From Lewinellaceae bacterium (lineage in GTDB: Bacteria > Bacteroidota > Bacteroidia > Chitinophagales > Saprospiraceae), in the NCBI GenBank assembly GCA_020636215.1, contig JACJYG010000007.1, forward strand, positions 62,001-126,000: a stretch of DNA of 64,000 bases. Direction: 5' to 3'. Made by a program: the position numbers and the translations under genes. Below are positions 42,603 through 51,862 of this stretch, piece by piece (the first letter of the stretch is position 1; every line of letters begins with the position of its first letter). The notes under the pieces were generated by a model. The model did not search any database and was not told the origin of the DNA. It saw only the letters and a list, made by a program, of their open reading frames with translations.

Positions 42603-43100
42603 ATGTTGACGCTTGCGGCGAGCATCCAGGCAATGCTCGCCAATGGTCAGGATACCGTGTCCCGTCTAAAATATCCATCCCCCCTCTGCAGTTTTGGCAA
42701 ACAACTGGCGGAAGCAGCGCCGGAAGTGATGGAGGCCAGGGAGACGGAAAGCTTCTTTAAGCGGGTTTACGACGCCTGGATAGCGAGCTACAAGAAAAAC
42801 CGCGTCGTCTATTTTGCCTATACCGATAAGAACAACCCCTGGCAATACGAGGGCAGGGAGGACATCAGCAAGGCGGTAAAAGAGATGTTCAGCGAGAACC
42901 CCGATCCAATCGATGGGGACATTTTCCGCTCCAATTTCCGCTTTGGTGTAGGAGATAACGAAGTCTGGGTAACCTACGACCAGCTGGTAGGAGACACCAA
43001 CACCATGGAGTTGCGCGTACTGGACAAGGAGGACGGGGAATACAGAATTGCGATGATGAATGCCACCATAGATGCCATCGGCTACTTTCAAGTAACTTGA
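42603..43100 (+). CDS. NTF2/SnoaL-like small protein
   Basis: A 165-aa frame. From about residue 43 (METREAR-like, actually MEARETESFFKRVYDAW) it resembles a cone-shaped NTF2/SnoaL-like fold: YTDKNNPWQYEGREDISKAV, IFRSNFRFGVGDNEVWVTYD, and a final strand MMNATIDAIGYFQV. The first ~40 residues look non-homologous, so the true start may be the internal ATG at 42729, which would give a protein of ~123 aa. No catalytic residues are apparent. Function unknown; the domain call is moderate. Confidence 0.5.
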   Translation: MLTLAASIQAMLANGQDTVSRLKYPSPLCSFGKQLAEAAPEVMEARETESFFKRVYDAWIASYKKNRVVYFAYTDKNNPWQYEGREDISKAVKEMFSENPDPIDGDIFRSNFRFGVGDNEVWVTYDQLVGDTNTMELRVLDKEDGEYRIAMMNATIDAIGYFQVT

Positions 43101-43106
43101 TATCGG

Positions 43107-43586
43107 TTATTCCTCATTCACCAATTTCAAGATCCCCTGATATAGCTCGGAATGGATCCGGAAGTGCGTTTCCTTTATCAATTTATCCATTTCCGGCTTT
43201 ACACTGGACAATAAGCCTTTTTCTTTTGCTCTGATCAGTATGCCCAATGTTCCGGTTTTTCGAACGCCCAGATCGGCGGCGACATCTCTCCCCTTGCGCT
43301 CATCAATTAACAGCAATTCAGCTTTCGAGTCCACCGCCAGGGCAATCGCCTCCGCTTCACCTCGATCCAGAGACCCTAATAATTTATTGAACAATTCGCT
43401 TTGTGGTGCTTCCTTTACTTCAACCCAATCGAGTTCTTCCAGGGCTAATCTTTGCTCAGGAATATGAGACAACTCTGCAAAGACACCGGTGGGAATGACG
43501 ATCTTCTGGAAAAGTTCTTTTAACAAATTCAGCCTTTCGATCTGCAATAGGTTAGTAACCGGGCCTGTGTCGCTTACGACGATCAT
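43107..43586 (-). CDS. PIN-domain (DUF3368-like) toxin
   Basis: A 159-aa PIN-like ribonuclease. The N-terminus VVSDTGPVTNLLQ carries the first acidic residue (Asp6), LDRGEAEAIALAVD the second pair, and LLIDERKGRDVAADLGV the later acidic site. ELFQKIVIPTGVFAEL is typical of the DUF3368 group that pairs with UPF0175 antitoxins. It overlaps the upstream antitoxin gene by 4 bp (ATGA), so translation is coupled. A type II toxin-antitoxin pair. Confidence 0.88.
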   Translation of the reverse strand: MIVVSDTGPVTNLLQIERLNLLKELFQKIVIPTGVFAELSHIPEQRLALEELDWVEVKEAPQSELFNKLLGSLDRGEAEAIALAVDSKAELLLIDERKGRDVAADLGVRKTGTLGILIRAKEKGLLSSVKPEMDKLIKETHFRIHSELYQGILKLVNEE

Positions 43587-43927
43587 AGGTTGCGTAACGT
43601 TTCAAGGTCGTCTTCCAATTCTTTCATCGAGAAATGGATATATACGTCCCGCTTAGCCAGTTCTTTTTGGAAAGCAAGTTGATCTAGCCCAGCCAACCTT
43701 TTTGCTTGCCCCATGGAAAGTTTTTCTTTATCGTATAGATATACAGCAATTTCAATCCTCAATTCCTCCGAGGGAAGTTTAATCGCCGCTAAGATTTCCT
43801 GGGGGATCACAAGATTTTCTCCCTCAATGGAATAAGCTTGCATAAAGGCATACAATGCCTTCAGCAAACTTTCATCTGCATCTTCAATATGTTGATGCAG
43901 CGTTTCTTTTAATTGTGCTGTGCTCAT
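43583..43927 (-). CDS. UPF0175-type antitoxin
   Basis: A 114-aa protein. The C-terminal half has the UPF0175 pattern: LPSEELRIEIAVYLYDKEKL, SMGQAKRLAGLDQLAFQKEL, AKRDVYIHFSMKELEDDL, the last segment being the toxin-binding tail. It probably binds DNA through the helical segment and represses its own operon. The gene overlaps the PIN toxin by 4 bp. The N-terminal ~45 residues (QLKETLHQHIEDADESLLKA) are an additional helical part. Confidence 0.87.
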   Translation of the reverse strand: MSTAQLKETLHQHIEDADESLLKALYAFMQAYSIEGENLVIPQEILAAIKLPSEELRIEIAVYLYDKEKLSMGQAKRLAGLDQLAFQKELAKRDVYIHFSMKELEDDLETLRNL

Positions 43928-43941
43928 ATTGGCGATGTTTG

Positions 43942-44031
43942 TTAGAAAAACTTTTTGAAGGTGTCGATCAATAGCTCATCGGCTGTCATTTGGGTTTTTG
44001 CCTGGGTATCGTCGGTTATTATCAGAGCCAT
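43942..44031 (-). CDS. mini-ORF before the toxin-antitoxin pair
   Basis: A 29-codon frame, MALIITDDTQAKTQMTADEL with the rest LIDTFKKFF. It resembles the first ~20 residues of UPF0175 proteins ('M.ITI.DE.L..T.MSE.EL..E') and stops 14 bp before the antitoxin start. It may be the remnant of an older antitoxin N-terminus or a short leader. Its coding status is unproven. Confidence 0.35.
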   Translation of the reverse strand: MALIITDDTQAKTQMTADELLIDTFKKFF

Positions 44032-44103
44032 TCTCTTCCTTTTATGCTTACAATTTACTAATTATTGCCAAAACATACTTCATTGACTTTTGGTTTCCTG
44101 TCA

Positions 44104-44154
44104 GGGAAGTCATCCCCTTACAACCACGCTTTATATTCTAAAGTTGACGACATT
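44104..44154 (-). repeat. half copy of the MITE-like element
   Basis: The reverse complement equals 28339-28389 in 50 of 51 positions, then diverges inside the hairpin. Only one inverted end and half of stem 1 are present. Confidence 0.85.
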
Positions 44155-44170
44155 GCGCCTCTCCTCCCTC

Positions 44171-44198
44171 CTTCCCGATCTCGATCCACTGGATCTCA
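44171..44198 (-). repeat. dispersed hairpin element, copy 3 (partial)
   Basis: Retains the core GATCC(act)GGATC and adjoining CGATCTC. The tesB stop codon (44196-44198) lies at its boundary, so the element directly follows tesB in the same orientation. Confidence 0.7.
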
Positions 44199-45056
44199 AC
44201 TGCTTACTTTTCGAAGGAGCCCTTCCTGCACTACCGAAGCCACCAGGCTGCCATCCTGGCTGAAGATACTGCCCCGGGTGAAGCCCCTGGCCCCGGAAGC
44301 GCTGGGGCTGTCGATGGCGTAGAGTAGCCAGTCGTCCATGCGGAAATCGCGGTGGTACCACATGGCGTGGTCGAGGCTGGCCAGCAGGACGTTGCCGAAG
44401 GCTGCCTGCTCGCCGTGGGGGAGGAGCGCGGTAGTCAGCAGGTTGTAGTCGGAAGCGTATGCCAACACTGCCTGATGGGCGGTAGGTTCGTCCGGCATCG
44501 GGCCTTTAGACCGCATCCAAACGTGGCGCAGCGGCTGCCGCTTGCCGGCCATCATAGGGTGAATGCGCTCTACCGGGCGGAACTCGATGGGGTGGTCGAT
44601 CTCCAGGAAGCGGCGGATATTTACTGGCAGTTTATCGCCGAATTCTTCCACCAGTTTGTCCCAGCTAATGAGTGCTTCGGGCGGCGCCACATTGGGCATG
44701 CTGATCTGGTGGTCGAATCCTTCCTCCTTTTTCTGAAAAGAGGCCGACATGTTGAAGATAGCATGGCCACGCTGAATGGCCTTCACCCGCCGGGTGGTAA
44801 AGCTGCCGCCGTCGCGGATGCGGTCCACTTCGAAGACGATAGGCAGTTCGATATCCCCGGCAAGGATAAAATAGGCGTGCAGCGAGTGCACGAAGCGATC
44901 ATCCGGCACAGTATGGATGGCGGCCTGAAGCGCCTGAGCCAACACCTGGCCTCCGAATACCCGGCGGCTGCCTACGCTGCGGCTTTGCCCCCGGAAAATG
45001 TTCTCTTCAATGGCCTCCAGTTGCAGCAGGCCGAGTAGTTCCTGGATGTTTTTCAT
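44196..45056 (-). CDS. tesB: acyl-CoA thioesterase II
   Basis: A 286-aa double hot-dog thioesterase of the TesB type, which hydrolyses acyl-CoA. The N-terminal hot-dog domain has FRGQSRSVGSRRVFGGQVLA and FVHSLHAYFILAGD, GSFTTRRVKAIQRGHAIFNM is the central strand-loop, and HAMWYHRDFRMDDWLLYAID marks the second domain. Full length for the family. The stop lies at the edge of a repeat element. Confidence 0.93.
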   Translation of the reverse strand: MKNIQELLGLLQLEAIEENIFRGQSRSVGSRRVFGGQVLAQALQAAIHTVPDDRFVHSLHAYFILAGDIELPIVFEVDRIRDGGSFTTRRVKAIQRGHAIFNMSASFQKKEEGFDHQISMPNVAPPEALISWDKLVEEFGDKLPVNIRRFLEIDHPIEFRPVERIHPMMAGKRQPLRHVWMRSKGPMPDEPTAHQAVLAYASDYNLLTTALLPHGEQAAFGNVLLASLDHAMWYHRDFRMDDWLLYAIDSPSASGARGFTRGSIFSQDGSLVASVVQEGLLRKVSS

Positions 45057-45386
45057 GGGGGATAAATTATAACGGATTTTTCAGGCCTCCAAGTAATGAG
45101 ACAAACTATGGCTTTCTAACAGGCTATTTCTTGAAACTATTTATAGGGAAGCACCGTAAAAATTAAAAAATATTAATCTTGAGGCATGTCTATCACATGC
45201 CTTCTCCCAAGCTACGCCGATTATTCCCTATATTGATCAGTATCCCAACCCAACCTCAGCTCCAAATGATTTTTTCAAACATGAAAAGGAATAAAAGTTT
45301 GAAGTCGGGTAGTGATGGTTCTTTTACAGTCTCCAAGCGAACCATCCTGCGATAACTTCATAGGAAAAAAGGAATACAATTTGCAC
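45057..45386. other. 330-bp divergent interval between tesB and the hybrid sensor
   Basis: An AT-rich region that must hold promoters for both divergent genes. I see no exact TAnnTTTG, RNA gene or repeat. Confidence 0.5.
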
Positions 45387-48300
45387 ATGAGCTGGCACAA
45401 AAGCCTAGTTTTTTTACTTTTTTTACATCTCTTAACAGGTGTTCCGGCAGTAGGGCAGCCACCTGTTGCGCTACCCATCGGATCTTCTTCTTGGGAAATC
45501 AACCCCATTATTACCCACATCAACGTTAAAGACGGCCTGCCCGACCGGATCATTTACAGCATGGCAGAGGACCACGAGGGCTTCATCTGGATGGCCACGA
45601 ACCTGGGGCTGGTGCGTTGGGACGGCCATGATTTTCAGCAATTCAACCACCATACCGGCAATTTGCCTTTTGACCGGGTAAAAGCCATTACTCTGGACCA
45701 CGAAGGCAAGTTGTGGCTCAACCCGGTGGATGACCAGAACCGTAACTTATTTGGCCCCTGGCTGATCTTTGACCCCCAAACGGGTCAATACCAAAGCCTG
45801 AAGGATCAATATCCAAATTTGGCCGCCCTCGCTGAACAGGGTGATTTTGATTATCGTTCTGTTTCGAGAGAACTGGACCTTTCCATGGGGCAGCGTTTGT
45901 TACTTTTTTCCAGAACGAAGCAGGAAGCCCTCCAACAGTTGGAAGGGGTGCAGTATGCCTATTATTTGGATGACGGCGCCCTCTGGTTGATCCGTTCCGC
46001 CGGCAATTTGGGGGAAAGTAAATTGAAGTTGTTCCAAACAGGAAAAGCGGGTGGCGTTGTTGGCGATTGGATATTGCCGGACGGCATTGTGTTTTCGCCC
46101 CGGCACATCGTTGATATTTATGTCGGCCCACAGGGGCGGCATTGGTGCCGGAGAAGAGCCGGAGGCGTAGACGAAATCGGTTTTTTCTTTCCCGAACCAG
46201 GCAACTCCTTTCTTGAATGGCATCCTGTCATCCGCTTGCCGGACAAAGAGCGGCTGATTGCCTACAACTTTAATCCCTACAATCAAACGATCTGGCTGCT
46301 CTTCGACGGGCGGCTTTCGGTTTGGAAGATCGGCAAAGGCTGGATCTATGATGCTTCCGGAAACGAATTCCCGGAAGCCCTTTCCCGGCAGGAACGTATC
46401 TTGTTTTTTGAGAGCCATCCGGAGAGCGCCTGGTTTACAGGAGGGGAAGGGCTTTTTCAGGTCCGGCTTAAGGAAAAGGAGTTCCAATCTTTTCTAAGTG
46501 GCCAGCCGGGTATTTTTTCTGCCCGGGCTATAACTACTGATGAAAAAGGGAATGTTTTGGTAAATGGGACGCCAGGCCTGGAAATTGTCGACCCCCACAG
46601 GAGAGCCGTTTTTTCTCTGGAAACTTATTTTCCTGGCTTGCAGCCCCTGCTCCAGCAGTTCACTGCGGGCCGTCATAGGTTTGGATATACGGTTTTCAAA
46701 GACAAAAGAGGGGTGATCTGGGCTGAACTTTTCGGCCAATTAATACCTCTGAACCGCTATCCGGATATCCGGCCGGTTAATGACTGGAGCACTTATAAAA
46801 TTGGCCTGGCCCACACTTATGTTTTTTACGAAAACCCCTTTGATCCTGAATATCGGATCTGGGCCGTGGGCAATTCCTATTTGGGCGTGCTCTATCCAGA
46901 CGAAAGCAGAGTAGAAGACTTTAACCGCCTGAATGCCTTCCAGGAAGCCTATATGGGCGCCGAAAAACACGCCGCCTATCCGGAGGATAAGGACCACTTC
47001 TGGATATGCAGCCGTAAGGGTCTGTTCCTCTGCGATGTCGACAAAGGCCTGGTGGAACACTACAGCACCGAAGGAAAGGGGCGTTTCTACCTGCCGCATG
47101 ATATCATCAGCTATATGCACAAAGATGCAGATGGCATATACTGGCTTTCCTCCAAAGGTGGGGGGCTGATCCGCTGGAACCGTCAGACAGGAGCATGGAA
47201 ACAATACACGGTGGCCGAGGGTTTGTCCAATAATGTGCTGTACGCCGTGTATGAAGATGAGCACGGCAATCTCTGGCTGCCCAGCAATTACGGCCTGATG
47301 GCCTTTAACAAGGCTACCGAAAAGGTGCAACTCTTCCTACCCGAAGATGGCATCGCGCACGAGGAATTCAATACCTGGTCGCACTACCGGGGCCCTGATG
47401 GCGCCCTGTACTTCGGCGGCCTCAATGGCATCACCGTTTTTCATCCCGACAGCCTGGATTTTCAGGCGCCCCTGGCCAACCTGCCCTTATTATTGACCCA
47501 GGTTTCCATCGAAGACAAGAAGAGCGGGAAGTTCGGGGATAAGACGGCTGTGTTTCGACAGGAGAACAGCATCCAGGTTTCCCCTGCCGAACGCTCGGTG
47601 TTCGTCCAGGCCAGTTTAATGGATTTTTATAAGACCAGCCAACACCTCTATGGTTTCAAAATTGAAGGTTTTGATAAGGAATGGAATTATCAGAAAAGCC
47701 CGCAGTACCGGATTACCAATTTACCTTATGGCCATTACAGGCTGCAGGTCAGAGCGAAAAGCGCCGAAGGGAAATGGGCGGTGGAAGAATTGAGTATTCC
47801 CCTGGATTTTCTCCGGCCCTTTTATGCCAAAACCTGGTTTATCCTGCTTTGTATCCTTGCCAGCGCTGGGCTTATTGCCTCCTTATTTATCTACCGCATC
47901 CGGGCGCTCAAAAGCCGACAGCTCTGGCTGGAGCAGGAAGTCCGTACCCGCACCCAGACCATTCAGGAACAATCCGAACACCTTCAGGAACAGGCCGAAC
48001 AGTTGAAAGAACTGGACCAGGCCAAATCCCGCTTTTTTACCAACGTCTCCCATGAATTGCGCACCCCGCTGACCCTAATCCTCGGCCCGATCGGCGCTTT
48101 GCTGAAAACAAAAGAAAATGTCAGCAAGGACTATGAGATCCTAAAAACCGTTCAGCAAAACAGTAAGAAGCTGTTGGGGCTGGTCAATGAGATCCTCGAC
48201 CTGTCCAAGCTGGAGTCTGGCAAAATGGAAGTCGAAGAAAGCCCCACCCATTTATATGATTTTATGTGTCGGATTCTGGAAGGTTTCAGCCCTGCTTCCC

Positions 48301-49649
48301 GGCAGAAGCAGCTGAGGTTATCTTTCCATTATGATCTACGGCAGGAGGCCTATTATCTGTTGGACGCCCCAAAGGTGGAAGTAATTGTGAGCAACCTCCT
48401 GTCCAATGCGATGCGGTTCACGCCACCCCAGGGTAGCGTATCCGTCACGGTAAGCAGCGAGGGGCCAAGTTTGAATATCCGGGTAACCGATACCGGCCGG
48501 GGCATACCCCAGGAGGACCAGCCGCATATCTTCAATCGTTATTTTCAGTCCACCAAAGCCGGAGCGCCGGTAGAGGGGGGCACCGGCATTGGCCTGGCGC
48601 TTTCCCGGGAGTTGGCTGAACTGCTGAAAGGGCGGCTTACCGTGGAAAGCCAGTTAGGCAAAGGCAGTATTTTTCAACTCGAACTGCCCCGGAAGGAGGC
48701 CCTTGGCGAGCAGCCCATTGTTTCCCGATTGGAAAAAACCAGGAAAGAACCGGGCATGCTCTTCACCAAAGCAGGGGAGGAGTCCGCCCCTGCTGAAGGG
48801 CTGGCCTCCCGGTCCGCCGAATCGAAGGCTACATCGGGATATAAGGCTAAACCGCATGTGTTGGTCGTGGAAGACCATTATGAGTTGCAGCTTTTTCTTC
48901 GGGATTTACTCGAAAGCCGCTATACCGTCAGCCTGGCCAGTAACGGGCGGGAAGCATTGGGCATCCTGGAAAAAAAAGGCCCTGCCATTAGCCTCATCCT
49001 CTCCGACATCATGATGCCGGAAATGGATGGCTACGCTTTGCTGGAAGCGCTCAAATCTTCAGATACCTGGCGGGCTATCCCGATAATTATGCTCACCGCC
49101 CGTGTTGGGAAGGAAGATAAACTACGCGCCCTGCGCCTCGGGGTTGATGACTACCTGGCCAAACCATTCGAAGAAGAAGAACTTCTGGCGCGCATCAGCG
49201 CCCTGCTGTCCCGGCGCCAGCAACGACAGGAAGCCTGGCTGGAAGAGGCCAGGTTGGTGGGCCAGCCCGCCGGATCGCCTGTGGAAACGCTGTTATCCGA
49301 ACCAGCCGACAATCTCCCGCCCTTCTCCTCCCAGGATCAACAATGGCTCGAAGAACTGGAAACCATCACCTTCAGCCGAATCGGTGATTTTAACCTCAAT
49401 ACCGAATCCCTCGCCTACGACCTGAGTATGAGCGGCCGCTCCCTGCAACGCCGGCTAAAATCGCTCACCGGCCTGACGCCCAACGAATATCTTCAGGAGG
49501 CCCGCCTCCAGAAAGCCCGTGAGCTGCTGGAGAGCCGCGAATGTTCCTCTGTAAAAGAAGCCACCCTGAGCGTGGGGATGCGGGACATCCCGTACTTTTC
49601 GCGCCTGTTTAAAAAACGGTTCGGGAAAGTGCCGTCGGAGTTGTTGTGA
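45387..49649 (+). CDS. hybrid two-component system sensor/regulator (HTCS) with AraC output
   Basis: A 1420-aa one-protein signalling system. ATG 45387 gives a signal peptide (SLVFLLFLHLLTGVPAVGQ). The periplasmic region has beta-propeller repeats (WMATNLGLVRWDGHDF; GNLWLPSNYGLMAF) and a Y_Y_Y domain (YRLQVRAKSAEGKW). Then come one membrane helix (WFILLCILASAGLIASLFIY), a HisKA domain with His889 (SHELRTPL), an ATPase (NLLSNAMRFTPP; DTGRGIP), a receiver with Asp1207 (SDIMMPEMDG), and a C-terminal AraC HTH (~1320-1420). HTCS proteins typically sense polysaccharide fragments and activate nearby uptake loci, yet no SusCD genes are adjacent. The next gene encodes a T9SS-sorted protein. Confidence 0.95.
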   Translation: MSWHKSLVFLLFLHLLTGVPAVGQPPVALPIGSSSWEINPIITHINVKDGLPDRIIYSMAEDHEGFIWMATNLGLVRWDGHDFQQFNHHTGNLPFDRVKAITLDHEGKLWLNPVDDQNRNLFGPWLIFDPQTGQYQSLKDQYPNLAALAEQGDFDYRSVSRELDLSMGQRLLLFSRTKQEALQQLEGVQYAYYLDDGALWLIRSAGNLGESKLKLFQTGKAGGVVGDWILPDGIVFSPRHIVDIYVGPQGRHWCRRRAGGVDEIGFFFPEPGNSFLEWHPVIRLPDKERLIAYNFNPYNQTIWLLFDGRLSVWKIGKGWIYDASGNEFPEALSRQERILFFESHPESAWFTGGEGLFQVRLKEKEFQSFLSGQPGIFSARAITTDEKGNVLVNGTPGLEIVDPHRRAVFSLETYFPGLQPLLQQFTAGRHRFGYTVFKDKRGVIWAELFGQLIPLNRYPDIRPVNDWSTYKIGLAHTYVFYENPFDPEYRIWAVGNSYLGVLYPDESRVEDFNRLNAFQEAYMGAEKHAAYPEDKDHFWICSRKGLFLCDVDKGLVEHYSTEGKGRFYLPHDIISYMHKDADGIYWLSSKGGGLIRWNRQTGAWKQYTVAEGLSNNVLYAVYEDEHGNLWLPSNYGLMAFNKATEKVQLFLPEDGIAHEEFNTWSHYRGPDGALYFGGLNGITVFHPDSLDFQAPLANLPLLLTQVSIEDKKSGKFGDKTAVFRQENSIQVSPAERSVFVQASLMDFYKTSQHLYGFKIEGFDKEWNYQKSPQYRITNLPYGHYRLQVRAKSAEGKWAVEELSIPLDFLRPFYAKTWFILLCILASAGLIASLFIYRIRALKSRQLWLEQEVRTRTQTIQEQSEHLQEQAEQLKELDQAKSRFFTNVSHELRTPLTLILGPIGALLKTKENVSKDYEILKTVQQNSKKLLGLVNEILDLSKLESGKMEVEESPTHLYDFMCRILEGFSPASRQKQLRLSFHYDLRQEAYYLLDAPKVEVIVSNLLSNAMRFTPPQGSVSVTVSSEGPSLNIRVTDTGRGIPQEDQPHIFNRYFQSTKAGAPVEGGTGIGLALSRELAELLKGRLTVESQLGKGSIFQLELPRKEALGEQPIVSRLEKTRKEPGMLFTKAGEESAPAEGLASRSAESKATSGYKAKPHVLVVEDHYELQLFLRDLLESRYTVSLASNGREALGILEKKGPAISLILSDIMMPEMDGYALLEALKSSDTWRAIPIIMLTARVGKEDKLRALRLGVDDYLAKPFEEEELLARISALLSRRQQRQEAWLEEARLVGQPAGSPVETLLSEPADNLPPFSSQDQQWLEELETITFSRIGDFNLNTESLAYDLSMSGRSLQRRLKSLTGLTPNEYLQEARLQKARELLESRECSSVKEATLSVGMRDIPYFSRLFKKRFGKVPSELL

Positions 49650-49730
49650 CAAGCTCCCCTGTCGTGATTTTCCACCCAATTGTCGCGATTGTCATCGTAT
49701 CAAAATTAGGAACCTGCTCCCTAAAGCCCC

Positions 49731-49738
49731 TACTTTTG
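49731..49738 (+). promoter_or_regulatory. candidate -7 element (TACTTTTG) for the T9SS-sorted protein
   Basis: An exact TAnnTTTG about 170 bp before ATG 49909. No -33 TTG at the right distance. Confidence 0.3.
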
Positions 49739-49908
49739 CCTTATACATACCACCACACAGAGCCACCACGGCGATAGCTATTACACTCATCCGTGTTTTC
49801 CCAGAGGTTATCTTCCATGTCCGATTCTTTGCGCCTTGAAAAGTACTTGCCCCTCCTAAGGGGGTGTGGGCTTTTGATCCTAATTTTTTCACTATTAAAC
49901 ACTGTGTT

Positions 49909-51405
49909 ATGCGTACCTTTTTATCTTACTCCTTTAAAGTATTGGCTCTTTTACTGTTTGGCAACTTTCCCAGCTTCGGGCAGCTCGTAGTTTACACCGA
50001 CCGGGCGGCTTGGGAAGCCGCTCTGGAAGACGTGGTTAATGAAAACCTCGAATCTGTAACGGCGGATATTAACTTGCTGAATGCTTCGACAACAGTCGGC
50101 AGCCACACGTTTACAGGCTCCGGGCCTGGATCTGTTTTTCTCGATGTGCCACAGCTCAATGGCTCAGCGTTGTTCCCGAACACCAACCAAATCACCATGT
50201 GGGGCACGACTAATAACCGACCCAAAACGACTGTCTCCGGAATTCCGAGCTCGTACGGCATTGGATTTGACTGGGCGACAATTTCCGGTTCGACCGGCCA
50301 GCACAACTCGCTTTATTTGAGCGTTACCGGCACTTCCGGCTTGCTCACCCGCCTGCTCAATCCATATCCCAATGTCCCGCAGACGGGTTTTATCGGTGTT
50401 ATCAGCCCCTGTGGAGGCATAACCCGGTATGAGGTGTACAGCACAAGGGCCAATTTTCAGAACTTCAGCCTTGACAATTTCAGCTACGCCACCAGCCTGG
50501 CAGACAACTCAGCGCTGGCCCCCTGGGCTGGCGTAGATATCGGCAACCCCGGAGCGGGCAACAGCTACGGGTATGACCCCTGCCAGGGGGTGCCCAGCTA
50601 CACGATCGAGACCAACGCCAACAACAACATCCCGAACTCCGACAACCTGGGGCTCATCGGCCAGGAGTTGTGCGGTGATTTTGAGGTCACCGTGAAAGTG
50701 GAAAGCGTAACACCTAATGGCTATGCAGGCCTGATGGCCCGGGAGGCCGGCGCCCCGGGCAGCAGAATGGTAGGTTTGTATTCCAACCATAGCCCCATGT
50801 TGCGTTGGGAAGCCCGTACCGCTGCCAACGCCAACAAGGCGGTGAACTTCTTTTCCCGGCCGCTGCCTTACTGGCTGCGCCTGGTGCGCCAGGGCAACCT
50901 TTTCTATGGCTACTATTCCTTCGATGGCGTCAGTTTCTCCGTAGTTACTGCCCAGGTGCTTCCCATGAATGCCTGCCTCCAGGTAGGTATGGCTGCCTTT
51001 AGCAATATCCCGGGTTCTGCGGCTACAGCGGTGTTTAGCCATGAAAATGTAAATGCCGGCAGCTTGCCTATTATTCAGTTGCCGACGACAGAAGTGGAAC
51101 AGGCTAGCGCCAGCCGGGAGGTTAGCCTTTATCCCAACCCGGCCCGGGATGTGGTGACGCTGACCCTTACCCGTACCTCCGACTTTCTGGTCGGAGAAGG
51201 GGTAGCTCCTACTCCGGCCGGAAGGCCGGAGGTACTGGTGCGGCTACGCAACGAATTGGGACAAGTGCGCGAAACGCGCCGGTTGGATGGGGCAACCGAA
51301 CGGTTCGACTGGCCCGTCAGCCACATGCGGCCCGGACTGTACTTCATCGAAGTGCTGGAAGAAGGGCAAGCCCCACAGATATTAAGGTTTGTTAGGGTGG
51401 ACTAG
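49909..51405 (+). CDS. secreted protein with DUF1349/LamG-like domain and T9SS type A sorting domain
   Basis: A 498-aa surface protein. ATG 49909 gives a signal peptide (FKVLALLLFGNFPSFGQ). An N-terminal beta domain (~25-200; LDVPQLNGSALFPNTNQITM) is followed by a concanavalin-like region ~270-395 (GDFEVTVKVESVTPNGYAGL...LPYWLRLVRQGNLFYGYYSF), which matches the DUF1349/LamG-like sugar-binding fold. The C-terminal ~85 residues (VSLYPNPARDVVTLTLTRTS, GLYFIEVLEEG) are a type A sorting domain. It could bind a polysaccharide and may be a target of the adjacent HTCS. Confidence 0.82.
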   Translation: MRTFLSYSFKVLALLLFGNFPSFGQLVVYTDRAAWEAALEDVVNENLESVTADINLLNASTTVGSHTFTGSGPGSVFLDVPQLNGSALFPNTNQITMWGTTNNRPKTTVSGIPSSYGIGFDWATISGSTGQHNSLYLSVTGTSGLLTRLLNPYPNVPQTGFIGVISPCGGITRYEVYSTRANFQNFSLDNFSYATSLADNSALAPWAGVDIGNPGAGNSYGYDPCQGVPSYTIETNANNNIPNSDNLGLIGQELCGDFEVTVKVESVTPNGYAGLMAREAGAPGSRMVGLYSNHSPMLRWEARTAANANKAVNFFSRPLPYWLRLVRQGNLFYGYYSFDGVSFSVVTAQVLPMNACLQVGMAAFSNIPGSAATAVFSHENVNAGSLPIIQLPTTEVEQASASREVSLYPNPARDVVTLTLTRTSDFLVGEGVAPTPAGRPEVLVRLRNELGQVRETRRLDGATERFDWPVSHMRPGLYFIEVLEEGQAPQILRFVRVD

Positions 51406-51459
51406 GGCTGACAGGAAGGCTAGAATGCCTTAAGTGAGCTATTTTTTTTCAAAAGATCT

Positions 51460-51501
51460 ACGATGAAAGGGGCGTCCGCATGCGGAAGCCCCTTTCATCG
51501 T
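51460..51501 (+). terminator. 14-bp perfect hairpin after the T9SS-sorted protein gene
   Basis: Arms ACGATGAAAGGGGC (51460-51473) and GCCCCTTTCATCGT (51488-51501). The loop contains a second palindrome TCCGCATGCGGA. It lies 55 bp after the stop. A T-run (51442-51449) lies upstream rather than downstream of the hairpin, so the termination call is tentative. Confidence 0.55.
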
Positions 51502-51526
51502 GTGGGTTGTGTAAAGAGGCGCCAGC

Positions 51527-51692
51527 GGATGTCAGGGTACTGTTTCTCTCCGGCAGCCATAGCCTTCCAGCCTTTGTTGGAATCTTTTGCAGGCGGAAGG
51601 CGAAGGCTGCTACTGTGCCCTGACTTATCTGAGAAAAAACCAGACAGCTTCCCTCGGTTTTTATTAATTCTTGACCCGCAGCACTGGAGGCC
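51527..51692 (+). repeat. dispersed GTCAGGG hairpin element, copy 1
   Basis: Begins GGATGTCAGGGTACTGTTTC and closes with CTGTGCCCTGACTTATCTGA, so the ends can pair. An inner stem GCAGCC..GCCTTCC pairs with GGAAGGC..GGCTGC. Followed by 'CTTCCCTCGG..TTATTAATTCTT.ACCCGCAGCACT'. The same outline with a much shorter loop is at 59936-60034. Confidence 0.7.
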
Positions 51693-51862
51693 CGCGAAAA
51701 AAAACTTCATTTGAGATTAGATTGCCAACGCGGCACTAGAGGCTCGCGCTCCAGATCGCAACACAATTTGCATTTTTCCAACAACCCATTACCTGGGATG
51801 TGAAAAAATCAATATTTTGGGTCATTCCAACAAAAGAGCATCAGCAATTCGAAGTAAGCGCC

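Larger units (their letters stand above)
51406..51862. other. 457-bp interval with hairpins and a dispersed element
   Basis: Holds the 14-bp hairpin (51460-51501) and copy 1 of the GTCAGGG hairpin element (51527-51692), followed by degenerate REP-like 'CCCGCAGCACT.GAGG' sequence. No gene is seen. Confidence 0.6.

Noticed and set aside
41489..42643. 384-aa open frame on the minus strand
   Set aside because: Antisense to trhO, which has clear rhodanese motifs.
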